Below are positions 21,301 through 32,560 of a stretch of DNA of 64,000 nucleotides, piece after piece. The notes under the pieces were generated by a model. That model was not told the origin of the DNA. It saw only the letters and a program-made list of their open reading frames with translations, and searched no databases. The stretch's first letter is position 1; the number at the start of each line of letters is the position of its first letter. Both the position numbers and the translations under genes were made by a program. The DNA is from Hypericum androsaemum (Eukaryota > Streptophyta > Magnoliopsida > Malpighiales > Hypericaceae), in the NCBI GenBank assembly GCA_963995505.1, contig OZ023190.1:9666162-9730161 (forward strand), read 5' to 3'.

Positions 21301-23100
21301 AAAATGTATGAAAAGGCAAGATATGAAAAGAAAAGGAAAGAAAATGCAAGAAAAGGCAAAAAATGAAAAGATAAGGTGAGAAAATGCAAGATATGGCAAG
21401 AAAAGGCAAGAACATGCAAGATGAGGCAAGAAAAAGGGATCAAAAGTCAAGAAAATGGCAAGAAAAGTAAAGATTTGGAAAGAAAATGAAAGAAAAGGCA
21501 AAAAAATATAAGAAAAGCATGGAAAATGTAATAAACTGCAAGAAAATGCAAGAACAGGAAAGAACAGGCAAGAAAAGGCATGAAAAGATAAGATAAGGCA
21601 AGAAAGTTAAGAAAAAGGGGTGAAAATGCAAAATAACGTAGGAAAGTGCAAGAAATGGCAAGAAAACACAAGAAAAGTGAGGAAAATGCAAGAAAAAGGC
21701 ATGAAAAGGTAAGAGAAGGCAAGAAAACATAAGAAAAGGTAAGAGAAGGCAAGAAAACACAAGAAAAGGTAATAAATGGAAAGAAAAGGCATGAAAAGTG
21801 AATAAATGGCAAGATAAAGGCATGAAAAGACAAAAAAGGCAAAAATGTAAGATAACAAAAAAAGGCAAGATAAGGCACGAAAAGGCAAAAAAAGACAAGA
21901 AAATGTAAGAAAAGGCAAGAACAGGCAAAATAAGGCAAGATAAGGAAAAAATGCAAGAAAATGCTAGAAAAGGTAAACTGAGGAAGGAAGAGTTAAGAAA
22001 AGGTAAGAAAAAGGCATGTAAACGTAAGAAAAGGCAAGACAAAGACAAGATAAAGGCAAGAAAATGCAAGAAAAAGGGACGAAAAGTCAAGAAAAAAGCC
22101 AAGAAAGGTAAAGATAAGGCTAGAAAAAGGCAAGAAAATAAAAGAAAAGGCAAGAAGAAGGTAAGAAAATGAAAGAAAAAGCAAGAAAATGCAAGAAGCT
22201 ACAAGAAAAGGCAAGAAAACTTAAGAAAGGGTAAGAAAAGGTAAGATAAGGCAAAAAAATACAAGAAATGGAAAGAAAAGGTAAGAAAATGAAAGCTAAG
22301 GCAAGAATAAGCCAAAAATTGCATGAACAGGCAAGAAATGGCAAGATAAGGCAAAAACAATCAAGAAAATGCAAGATGAGGTAAGAAGAGGCAAGAAAAG
22401 TTAAGAAATGGCTAGAAAAAGGGATGAAAAGGCAAGAAAAGTGAAGAAAAGGTAAGAAAAAGGCATGAAAAAGCAAGAAAATGTATAAAAAAATAGGAAA
22501 AGGCAGGAAAAGGAAAGAAAAGGCAAGAAAATGCAAGAGAAGTTAAGAAAAAGAAAGAAAAGAAAAGGCAAGGAAAGAAAAGCAAAACAGACATGAAAAG
22601 ACAAGAAAAGTTAAGAAATGGCATGAAAAGCCAAGATAAGGCAAAATAAGGCGAGAACAGGCGAGAAAATGCAAGATGAGGCAAAAAAAGGCATGAAAAT
22701 GTAAGATGAGGGAAGAAAAGGCAAAAAGGCAAAAAAAAAAGGCAAGAAATGCAAGCAAAGGTAAGGAAAGGCAAGAAAAAGAAAGAAAAGGCAAGAAAAT
22801 GCATGAAAAGGCAAGATGAGGCAAGAAAAGGTATAAAAAGGAAAAATATGAAAAGAAAAGGAAAGAAAAGGTAAAAAAGATAAGAAAAGGCAATAGAGGG
22901 CAAGAAATGATAAGATAAGGCGAGAAAATGCAAGATATGGGAAGTTCAGGCCAGAAAAGTTAAAATGGGGAAAGAAAATTCAAGAAAGGGCAAGAAATTA
23001 TAAGATAAGGCGAGAAAATGCAAGATATGGCAAGAAAAGGGAAGAAAATGCAAGATGAGGCAAGTAAAGGGGATCAAAAGTCAAGAAAATGGCAAGAAAA
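15400..23100 (+). repeat. Long-range duplication inside the minisatellite (~4.9-5.0 kb offset)
   Basis: Distinctive variant strings recur in the same order. 'ccaaaaattgcatgaac' is near 15878, 17335, 20855 and 22312. 'ggaaggaagagttaag' is near 17070 and 21982. 'gggatcaaaag.caagaaaatgg' is near 16509 and 21437, with a related copy near 23070. The offsets are about 4.91-4.98 kb. Within each half a further offset of about 1.456 kb is seen (15878 to 17335; 20855 to 22312). The pattern indicates duplication of multi-kb blocks after the 10-bp units had already diverged. Confidence 0.75.
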
Positions 23101-23599
23101 GTAAAGATAAGGCAAGAAAATGAAAGAAAAATGCAAGAAAATGTAAGGAAAGGCAGGAAAATGCAATAAACCACAAGAAAATGCAAGAAAAGGAAAGAAA
23201 AGGCAAAAAAGGAAAGAAAAAGGCATGAAAAAGGCATGAAAAAGGAAGATAAGGCAAGAAAATGTAAGAAAAGGCAAGAAAAAGGTAAGAAAGGCAAGAA
23301 AAGGTAAGGAAAGAAAAGTAAAAAAAAGGCATGAAAAGGCAAGATAAGTCAAGAAAAGGCCAAAAAAGGAAAGATAAGGTAAGAAAAGGCGAGAAAATGA
23401 AAGATAAGGCACGAAAAGGCAAGAAATAGTAAGATAAGGCAAGAAAAGGCAAGAAAATGCAAGAAAAGGCAAGATAATGCAAGAAAAGGGAAGAAAAGGC
23501 AAGAGATCGCAAGAAAATGCAAGCAAAGAAAAGGGCTAGAAAAGGCAAGAAAAGGTCAGAAAAAGGAAAGAAAATGTCAAGAAAATGTAATAAACTACA

Positions 23600-26300
23600 A
23601 GAAGAGGCAAGAAAAGGCAAGAATGTTAAGAAAAGGCAAGAAAAGGTAAGAAAAATGCATGAAAAGGTAAGAAAATGCATGATAAGGGATGAAAATACAA
23701 GAAATGGCAAGAAAATGCAAGAAAAGGCAAGAGAGGGCAATAAAATGTAAGAAAAGGCAAGAAAAAGCAAGAAAAGTCAAGAAAATGCAAGAAAAGGAAA
23801 GAAAGGCAAGGAAAGAAAAGTAAAAAAAAGGCATGAAAAGTCAAGATAAGTCAAGAAAAGACCAAAAAAGGAAAGATAAGGTGAGAAAATAAAAGATGAG
23901 GCACGAAAAGGCAAGAAAATTAAAGATAAGTCAAGAAAATACTAGATAAGGCAAGAAAATACAAGAAAAGAAAAGAAAATATAAGAAAAGGCAAAGGAAG
24001 GCATAAAAAAGCAGGCAAAAGGTAAGAAAAGATAAGACAGGCAAGAGGAGGAAAGAAAAAGGAAGATAAAGTAAGAAAAGGACAAAAAGGCAAGATAAGG
24101 CAATAAAAGGCAAGAAAAAGGAAAGAAAAAGACAAGATAAGGCAAGAAAATGCAAGAAAAGGAAAGAAAAGACATGATAAGATAAGAAAAGGCAAAAAAA
24201 TGCAAGAATGTTAAGAAAAGGCAAGATAAGGTAAGTTAAGGAAAGAAAAGGCAAGATGAGAAAAAAATAGGCAAGAAAAGGCAAGATAAAGGCAAGAAAA
24301 AGGTAAGAAAAGGCAAGAAAAGTAAAGATAAGGCAAGAAAATGCAAGAAAAGGAAAAAAAAGGCATGAAAAGTGAAGAGGAGTTAAGAAAAGGCAAGAAA
24401 AAGTTATGAAAAGGCAAGATTAAGAAAGATAAGGCAAGAAAAAGCAAGATAAGGCGAGAAAAGGCAAAAAATGGGAAGAATGTTAAGAAAAGGCAAGAAA
24501 AGGTAAGAAAAAGGCATAATAAGGCATGAAAATGCAAGAGAGGGCAAGAAAATGCAAGGAAATGCAAGATAAGGTAAGTTAAGGCAAGAAAAGGCAAGAT
24601 GAGGCAAAAATAGGAAGAAAAGGCAAGAAAAAGAAATAAAAAGGCAAGAAAAAGGGATGAAAAGTCAAGAAAGTGGCAAGAAAAAGGTAAGAAAAGGCTA
24701 GAAAAGTAAAGATAAGGCAAGAAAATGCAAGAAAAGGAAAAAAAAGGCATGAAAAGGAAAGAAAAGTTAATAAAAGGCAAGAAAAAGGTATGAAAAGGAA
24801 AGATTAGGAAAAAAATGCAAGATAGGGTAAGAAAATACAAGAAAAGGCAACCAAAAGTAAGAAAAGGCAAGGTAAGGCAAGTTGAGGCAAGAAAAGTTAA
24901 AATGAGGCAAGAAAAGGCAAAAAAATGTAAGAAAAGGCAAGAAACAATAAGATAAGGCAAGAAAATGGAAGACGAGGCAAGAAAATGCAATAAACTGGAA
25001 GAAGAGGCCAGAAAATGCAAGAAAAGGTAAGAAAAGGCAAGAATGTTAAGAAAAGGCAAGAATGTTAAGAAAAGGCAAGAAAAGGTAAGAAAAATGCATG
25101 AAAAAAGTAAGAAAAGGCATGATATGGTATGAAAATGCAAGAAAAGGTAAGAAAATGTAAGAAAAGGCAAGAGAGGGCAAGAAAAGGTAAGAAAAAGAAA
25201 GAAAAGGCAAGGTAAGAAAATGTAAGAAAAGGCAAGAGAGGGCAAGAAAAGGCAAGAAAAAGAAAGAAAAGGCAAGGAAAGAAAAGAAAAAAAAGGCATG
25301 ACAAGGCAAAAAAAGGCATGAAAAGTCAAGATAATGCAAGATGATGCAAGATAAGTCAAGAAAAGACTAAAATAGGAAAGATAAGGCGAGAAAATGAAAG
25401 ATAAGGCACAAAAAGGGAAGAAAATGTAAGATAAGGAAGAAAAGGCAAGATAAGGTAAGAAAATACAAGAAAAGGTAAGAAAATGTAAGAAAAGGCAAGC
25501 AAAAGTTAAGAAAAGATAAGATAGGCAAGGGGAGGCAAGAAAAGGGAAGATAAAGGCAAGAAAAGGCAAGAAAAAGCAAAGAGGAAGGCAAGAAAATGCA
25601 AAAAATTGCAAGAAGAGTTAAGAAAAGGCAAGATAAGGTAAGTTAAGGAAAGAAAAGGCAAGATGAGGAAAAAATAGGCAAGAAAAGGCAAGAAAAAGGA
25701 ATAAAAAGGCAAAAAAGGCCAGATAAAGGCAAGAAAATGGGATGAAAAGTCAAGAAAATGGCAAGAAAAAGGTAAGAAAACGTAAGAAAAAGGCATGATA
25801 AGTCAAGAAAAGTTAAGAAAAGGCAAGAAAAATGTATGAAAAGGCAAGATTAAGAAAGATAGGGAAAGAAAAAGCATGAAAGGCAAGATAAGGCGAGAAA
25901 AGGTAAAAAATGGCAAGAATGTTAAGAAAAGGCAAGAAAAGGTAAGAAAAAGGCATGATAAGGCATGAAAATGCATGAAAATGCAAGAAAATACAAGAAA
26001 TGGCAAGAGAGGGCAAGAAAAGGCAAGATGAGGCAAAAATAGGCAAGAAAAAGGAATAAAAAGGCAAGGAAAGGCCAGATAAAGGCAAGAAAAAGAAAAA
26101 AAAGGGATAAAAAGTCAAGAAAGTGGCAAGAAAAAGGTAAGAAAAGGCTAGAAAAGTAAAGATAAGGCAAGAAAATACAAGAAAAGGCAAAAAAAGGCAT
26201 GACAAGGCAAGAAAAGTTATGAAAAGGCAAGAAAAAGGTATGAAAAGGCAAGATAAGGAAAAAAATGCAAGATAGGGCAAGAAATGGCAAGATATGGCAA
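23600..26300 (+). repeat. Higher-order repeat of ~1.45 kb inside the minisatellite
   Basis: The marker 'caagaatgttaagaaaagg' occurs near 23620, 24480, 25050 and 25920, giving alternating spacings of about 860 and 570 bp, a sum of about 1.43 kb. An independent marker, 'gtcaagaaagtggcaag' with its flanks, occurs at 24664 and 26113, 1450 bp apart. These agree with the ~1.456-kb offset in the left part of the array. Confidence 0.7.
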
Positions 26301-26769
26301 GTTAAGACAAGAAAAGTTAAAATGAGGCAAGAAAAGGAAAAAAAATGCAAGAAAAGGCAAGAAATGATAAGATAAGGCAAAAAAATGCAAGACGAGCCAA
26401 GAAAAGATAAGATAAGGAAAGAAAAGGCAAGTAATTGCATGAAAAGGCAAGAAATGGCATGAAAAGGCATGAAAATACAAGAAAAGTTAGGAAATGGCAA
26501 GAAAAAGGCATGAAAAGGCAAGAAAAGTAAGGATAATGCAAGAAAAATGCATGAAAAGGCAAGAATAGGCATGAAAATGCAAGAAAATGCAAGATAAGGC
26601 ATGAAAATGCAAAAAAGGCAAGTGAGGGCAAGAAAATGCAAGAGAAGTTAAGAAAAAGCAAGAACATGAAAGAAAAGGCAAGGAAAGATAAGCAAAAATA
26701 GGCATGAAAAGGCAAGAAAAGTTAAAAAAAGGCAAGGTAAGGCAAGATAAATCAGGAAACGGCCAAAAA

Positions 26770-27350
26770 ATGCATACAGGGCAGCAGTTGTCAGGGTTGA
26801 ATGGTACATCTACTTCGTCTTCTCCGACTAAGAAAGGCAACTCTTTCGGGCTAAAGCCAGGTTATCTTAGTAAGTGGACTCCGATTTTACAGGATCCTAC
26901 ACCGTCTGTGCTTGGCAGGGCTTTGGCTTTGCCTTCTACAGATCCTATTATGCCAATCCCGGGCTCTCAGGGTAACGGGATCTCGGTGATCACTGATACT
27001 GACATTCTCAATGAACCTTATGTCTATAGTTGGGCAGAAGAAGTGGGCGGATATGGCCCTGAATGTGGTCGATGCTGATCGTAGGCCCGAGCCTATCATG
27101 ATGTGATCCAGGTCAAAGAAGATGATGTTTACAATGGGGAAGCATTAGTTCTCAGTCCAGGCACCATCTACTCATGACTACCCGACTTGTGGACTAGCTT
27201 GGATAGAGTTACTAGTTGTGAAAGCAGGTTAGCTAACCTATGGCTACCTGCTTCTTGGGGTTTTCTAGACTTTTTCTTTCTTTTAATTTTTCTCACCTCC
27301 TTATTGTAACTTTTCTTTCCTTTATTAATAAAGGTCCGTAATTATATAAA
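26770..27350 (+). pseudogene. LINE ORF1 C-terminal fragment with 3' tail
   Basis: The translation from 26770 (GNSFGLKPGYLSKWTPIL, then LALPSTDPIMPIPGSQGNG) aligns with the minus-strand ORF1 tail at 1-200 (HKGLKPGFLGKGTPI, then SALPTTDPVPIPGQEGNG). The two are therefore related LINE families in opposite orientation. The frame ends at TGA near 27076. About 280 bp of non-coding sequence with 'ctttattaataaagg' follows, resembling a LINE 3' end. There is no ORF2, so this is a deletion derivative. It directly abuts the minisatellite. Confidence 0.6.
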
Positions 27351-27415
27351 AAAGCCCATTTATTTGTCTTTATATCGGGCAATTTCTAATTTCTATCTGC
27401 CGGCATTTCCTTGGG

Positions 27416-30116
27416 TTAATTTTTAAATATATTTTTCTCAGTAGAATCTAAAGGCCCTCCCCAACTTTTTATTCCATCTTCAGCAACTGAAGGCTGTTTA
27501 TTTCCCCATAGAAATAGAAAAAAATGCCAGGACCTCAAAGAAAAGTAAGAAAATGTTTGCAATTAAAAAGGAATTGTCCATGCAACTTACCTCCTTATTC
27601 CAATTAGTGTTGTAGATCATACCAAAAATATTGTATGTGCAATTGTCCCCAATAGCATTCCTACCCAAATCCCCTGAAACCAAGAAAAGTGGTTTTCATA
27701 TTGACACAAACATAAAGCTCTCTCCTAAGTTAGAAGACGTTACGGAGTACTGAACGACCCAAATGAAACTACAGAATGAACGCACATGCACAAACTTCAT
27801 AATGGGCACAAGTCTAATACGCCACATTCTGCACCTACATGTGTTCGTTCTGTATAGATAGAAATTTTTTGATCTCAGAAGTGTATACACCACATTTTGC
27901 ACCTAAATGTCTTCGTTTTGTATAGATAGAAATTTTTTGATATCTACCTAAATTTTGATGTATTTCGGATGTGTTTCCACCATCTGAAACTATTAGTTCT
28001 TTTGTGTGTGTGATTATTGTCTACATAAACCATTAATCTTAAATCAAGAATGTGAAAAAAGAGTTTTACCTTTACTCCCCAATCTAACACGTAACCAAAT
28101 ATAAGACCGAGGGGCACCCCAAACACATAGTAGCATCCAATGTTGATATAAGCCACGAAACTTTGCAATTTAGCTCCAGCAGCAACACCTTAAAATAATA
28201 CGCCAAATTTTCACGCTATTGCATTCTGGGGAAGTGTATTTAAATGTGTATGTATATACTATGTAAGTGACATCAAAAGAAATATATGTGCATGTGAGTC
28301 TGAAAGAAAGAAGAATTACCGAAAAGAACATGATGGAGATTGTTAATGACAATGCATGTAGCTAGCAGCAAATTTAGCTCGGAGACGAGTTGTTTGACGT
28401 CCGAGTCATTGGAAAAAAGAGATGGAAACTTGCTACTTGTCGCGAGAAGAAATCCGAAAAGAACTACACCGATTAAGAAAGACGACATTACTGCCGCCAC
28501 TAGAGAAAACCTTGCTGTTCTTGGATGATTTGCTCCTAATTCGTTTGATGTTCTCACTATGCACAAAAAAATTGAATATCACCAACACATCAAATTTTAA
28601 GATACCTGATGATAGCAAGTTCGAGATATCTAAACAATTTCACCTTACGCATTCCAAAAACATCATTTTATAGTATAAGACGATGCAGTGTTATTAATGT
28701 GTACTCTTTCTGTTATCAGTGTGCACTCTTTCTTTCCAAAAATAATTTCCTTTCTTGGGTGACTTGGACAGCTTTGTCATGCAGACGATTTTTCATTTTG
28801 CTTCTCTCATAAGACTATGCAGTGTTATCAGTGTGTACTTTTTTCCCTGTCGGGTGGTGCCGATGGAGTTTTTGATGAGGCCATTGGCTGCAACTGTGTA
28901 CTATAGGTATGCGGGGTATGTGTGTGTGCGTCTCTTGAGTGGGTGGCTAGGAGGATCCCGTGTTCAGGATAACTCGAGGTTAGCCTGGATAGGCGGTCTT
29001 CTACCTGGCTACTGTCCTGTGGTTGGCCACCCAGACTGCCGGCTTGTGGGATCAGCTGGTATTGGATATAGGCGACGTTACTTTGGTCTATTGGCTGGAG
29101 GCGTTACTCTGACTGTCTAGCTTGTGGGATTTAGCAGAGTAGGACCTTGAGTTGTCGGGCTCTCCTCTGGTCTATTGATTAGAGGACCCCACCCCTTAGA
29201 CTGCCCAGGATGTGGATCAGCTTAGGATTAGGGCTCTCTTTGTACTCTTTTTCTTTTATTTATGAAATGTTTTTTGCCAAAAAATAATTCAAAATATATT
29301 TTTATTATTTTCTGTTGTTGTTTTCATGATATTTTATTGAAGAAATAAATGCAGAAAAATTTCTAGTCAATGAAGCTCACCAAATGGACAAGGCATCCAC
29401 TAATACCTCGGCATTTTTTAGGTACCCTGTAAATAGTATCAATGCCATGTAGTACCGTACCTCTAAGCTGCCACGAAAATAAATCCGTAAAAATTTGATA
29501 ATGTTCCAATATGACTTCTGAATATCACATCAAAAACCAGAGGAAAAGAAATATTTTAAGGTTATAGAACTTACGAAATCATTATTGTAGAAGCAAGTGA
29601 CAAACTGAAAAAACTCCACAGAATTTGTAAGGCTTTCCAGGAGAAGCCACACCAAGCCCGCCCAAGGGTCCCACTTAAAATATACGCCAACTGGGACACC
29701 ACTATGAACCACCAAGAGGCATTCAACATGACCGTCGCCCTGACCAACCCCCAATCAAGCTTCAACATCAGCAGCCATCTAAAGAACGTGTGCAGGACCA
29801 CGGATGTTGTGACCATCAAAGCCATCACCAACATCTTCCTCTGCGATTGTAGGAACTCGACCGTCAAGAAGTACACCGCGTATGCAAACAGATAGGGAAG
29901 CATCCAGCTAGCAAAGGTCCTCGCAGCTTTCGAGGTGGCCGATGTCTAGTCTTTGAGCTCGAGTAATGGCCAGGCAAAAATGTAGAACAAAGAAAGGAGT
30001 AATGTTATCATCGTTAGTATTAGCCATGATCTCTACATGTAGATCCTAAGCATATCGAGCTTACCTGGTCTGTATGCTTGTCCACGAAGCGTCTCAAGTG
30101 CACATCCCATGCCAAG
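27416..30116 (-). pseudogene. MATE efflux transporter (DETOXIFICATION) pseudogene
   Basis: Membrane antiporter of the plant DTX/MATE family, which exports metabolites using a cation gradient. Recognisable exons on the minus strand are 30116-29575 (GMGCALETLRGQAYRP, then LFAYAV and LNASWWFIVVSQLAYI), 29467-29381 (LILFTGYLKNAEV), 28556-28320 (VRTSNELGANHPRTARFS), 28188-28070 (VAYINIGCYYVFGVPLGL), 27673-27591 (GIWVGMLLGTIAHTIF) and 27493-27416 (VAEDGIKSWGG, stop at 27416-27418). All have GT-AG borders. It is disabled by TAG codons at 30033-30035 and 29946-29948, a 4-base deletion frameshift in the 27591-27673 exon, loss of the N-terminal exon, and loss of the small exon expected between 29381 and 28556, where a LINE-like tail lies. 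Confidence 0.9.
28855..29285 (+). mobile_element. 5'-truncated LINE-like 3' tail inside the MATE relic
   Basis: A moderately GC-rich, non-coding block with 'ggtctattggctggagg' and 'ggtctattgattagagg' repeats ends in 'ctttttcttttatttatgaaatg' (split) and 'ttttttgccaaaaaat', a layout typical of plant LINE 3' ends. It is inserted antisense between two MATE exons. A pair of related strings (agac.atgcagtgttat) at about 28679 and 28808 lies to its left and may be part of the target site. Confidence 0.45.
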
Positions 30117-30453
30117 CTATATATATAGGAGGACAATTCAATAGGTTACTCATCAACTTATTGATTTTATATTACAATTTTTCACTTTTTCAACGTGCGA
30201 TGAAACGTGAATTATGGTTGACAACAATGGTTATACAATTAATGTGTTCTGATATCATGTTAGAATCTTCATAAACAATTAAAAAATTATAAATTATGAA
30301 TTGGTAGATTTTAAAAAATTATAAGCAAGGCAATAAGTGAAGAATATAAAATACAAGTGATACGACAAACATTTTATCATACATCATAAAGAAATTATTT
30401 CATTTTTAGTACTCTTTTGATTCTGCAATTGGGCAAAAGTTTAGAACTCTTTC
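30117..30453. other. AT-rich, no gene seen
   Basis: Sequence between the 5' end of the MATE relic and the first recognisable hAT transposase codons. No coding or element ends were identified. Confidence 0.5.
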
Positions 30454-31980
30454 TTGATACACCCAATCTTTATCAGTCCAATGTCCCGACGAACACATAT
30501 AATTCAAATTTTGGACTCATGTCCATGTATCTATGGTGAAATACAACCTCTGATTTTTGATAAGGGTGAGACAATTGGAGATGTTATTGAGTCTTTCTTA
30601 ATTGAGTGGGGTATTGAAAAGATTTTAGCCATTACAGTTGACAGTGTTAGCTTAAATGTTGTGGCCATTTGCATATTAAAATCATCCATTAGTTATAAGC
30701 TGAAAAATATCATAGCCAACCATGACTTTTTGCATATGAGATGTTGTGCACATATTGTCAATTTGGTTGTTTAAAGTAGATTGAAAGAGTTAAATGAGTC
30801 GGTTGTAAAGATCCAAAGAGCGGTGAAGTACATTAAATATTCTCTGGCTAGAGAAAAATTGATGCTTGTGTGAAAGCTGTGAACATTGAGAGCAAGAAAG
30901 TTTGAGTTTGGATGTGGAAATGAGGTGGAATTCCACATATCTAATTTTGGAGGCTGCCAAGAAGTATGAGCGTGCATTTAATCGCTTAGAGAGAGATGAC
31001 AGAAAGTTTGTTGCCTACTTATATTTTGAAGATGATGTGATGAGATCGAGGTTGAAGCCGAAGGTGACAACGTTACTTCTAGGAGAAGAACTTAGCTAGG
31101 TAGGCCTCTTAGGACCATCGATTTGGAAAATGCAAGGTGTTTGCTCAAATTCTTGAAGATGTTTTACAATGTGACAATGAAATTTTTAACACGCACTAGT
31201 GTCACAACAAATGAGTTCTTTCATGAAGTTGTGCACATCCAAAAGGTTTTGATGAAGTTTGTTTCTTCCAAACATACTTTGGTTTGAAGTATGTGTTTAA
31301 AGATGATGGCGAAGTTCAACAAATATTGGGAGAATTTAAATCCATTAGTGGGTTATTTTATATTGTAACTATTTTGGATCCCTGATACAAGAGCAGGCAT
31401 GTTAGGTACTCATTTGATAAAATATGCAATCAAGAAAAAGACAGAATATTTGGACAGTATTGATGGTATATTTGCTCGGTTGTACGAGCACTATCAAAAT
31501 CGTTCTCATAAGTCTCCGACTGTTGGAGCATTTAGCTCAAACCAAGTAGATATTGAAATGGGGGATGACAAAATTGACGATGATATTTAGTTTTGGGCTC
31601 AACATCTCGGGGTGAATGGGATAAGCAAATAAGGAGAATGAGTCAATTGCAACAAATACTAATTTTACTAAGTATTTGCAAGATCCCGTGGAAGAGAGTT
31701 GTAAGAAATTTGACATTTTGATTTGGTAAAATGTGAACGCGTCCAAGTACCCTATCACTATTGAAATTGTACGAGATGCGCTAGCAATTCTCTTATCCCC
31801 CGTTGCAAGCTTTTAGCATGGGTGGACTTGTGCTTCATCCTTATCGAAGTTCGTTGGAGTTGAGTACTGTGCAAGCACTTTTGTGCTCTCAAAATTAGTT
31901 GAGGAATAAGCCTCCAACGAGCTTGGATGAAATGGAAGACCTGCTAGGAGAAGACAATATCATTGGACGTTAATTTCATT
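30454..31980 (+). pseudogene. hAT transposase relic (RICESLEEPER-like)
   Basis: Fragments of a plant zf-BED/hAT transposase lie in the expected order. IGDVIESFLIEWGIEKIL and HMRCCAHIVNLVV are at 30570-30774. MRWNSTYLILEAAKKYERAF is near 30920-30980. A DUF4413-like stretch with YLDSIDGIFARLYEHYQ is at 31440-31500. The start of the C-terminal dimerisation region (YPITIEIVRDALAI...SPVAS) is near 31750-31815. Stops and frame changes separate the blocks and the N-terminal BED finger is absent. No terminal inverted repeats were located. Confidence 0.75.
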
Positions 31981-32309
31981 GTGCCTCTTACTTTATGTTT
32001 AATGTATGCTATTTATTAGCTTGATAAAAATTGAGTATTTTATTGGTTACTCTAGCAGCACTTGTTGGAGATAAAAAATGATGTGATGTAATGCCTGATG
32101 GATTCAAAGCTTTGTTGTCGCACTTGAGGCTTGAGGGCTGATGGATTTGAACCATTTGAAGGCGCCGGCTTGAGGAAGAAAGCTTTCATGGCTTTGTTTA
32201 TCAAACTTCTACTTCATTTGAACCCTTTTGCATTCTTTTTGAAACTTTAGAATCTGCGTGGATTTGAATCTTTGGAAATTATGTTTGCAAAAACTCAGTA
32301 AAAAAGAGC

Positions 32310-32560
32310 GCCTAACCTCATCACTGCGAAAACTTATAGTATGGTGGCGGAGAGATCCCATCCCATAAAATGGAGCAAAAAATCTGGTACGATAGTAAAA
32401 AGCTCAATCGTCGAAAAATCCAATGGAAAAAAAGGACAACAGGAAAAAGTAGCCTATGACGTTATCACTGCGAGGATCTGTAGTATGGAAGGGGGGAGGA
32501 GGAGTGAGCGAGATCCCGTCCCAAAAAATGAAGCAGAAAACTTAGTGTTGTAGTCCATGA
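32310..32560. repeat. Direct duplication of ~140 bp
   Basis: A block running from 'atcactgcgaaaacttatagtatgg' (split) to 'gagatcccatcccataaaatgg' is repeated from about 32464 in diverged form. It has no coding support. Confidence 0.4.

Larger units (their letters stand above)
14041..26768 (+). repeat. 12.7-kb degenerate 10-bp minisatellite (GGCAAGAAAA)n
   Basis: About 1,250 units of a 10-bp motif, consensus GGCAAGAAAA on the plus strand. Common variants are GGTAAGAAAA, TGCAAGAAAA, GGCATGAAAA, GGCAAGATGA, GGCAAGATAA and GTTAAGAAAA, and many units have 1-2 base length changes. Because 10 is one more than a multiple of 3, each bottom-strand frame reads the same ten residues in rotation (F-S-C-L-F-L-P-F-L-A). 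The top strand reads G-K-K-R-Q-E-K-A-R-K. The consensus has no stop in these frames, so long open frames arise by composition alone. The strand is extremely purine-biased. No gene, promoter or intron structure was found inside. The right edge abuts a LINE ORF1 fragment at about 26770. Confidence 0.95.

Noticed and set aside
14041..26768. CRISPR array or bacterial repeat system
   Set aside because: There are no spacers, the unit is 10 bp and contiguous, and all surroundings are plant nuclear.
13956..26840. Dozens of long open frames, up to 466 codons, rich in Phe/Leu/Ser/Cys/Pro on the minus strand and Lys/Arg/Glu/Gln on the plus strand
   Set aside because: They follow from translating a stop-free 10-bp repeat. 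All three minus frames give the same cyclic peptide, there is no conserved start and no domain.
28755..29120. 121-codon open frame rich in Gly/Arg
   Set aside because: Lies in the LINE-like 3' tail and has no relation to known proteins.
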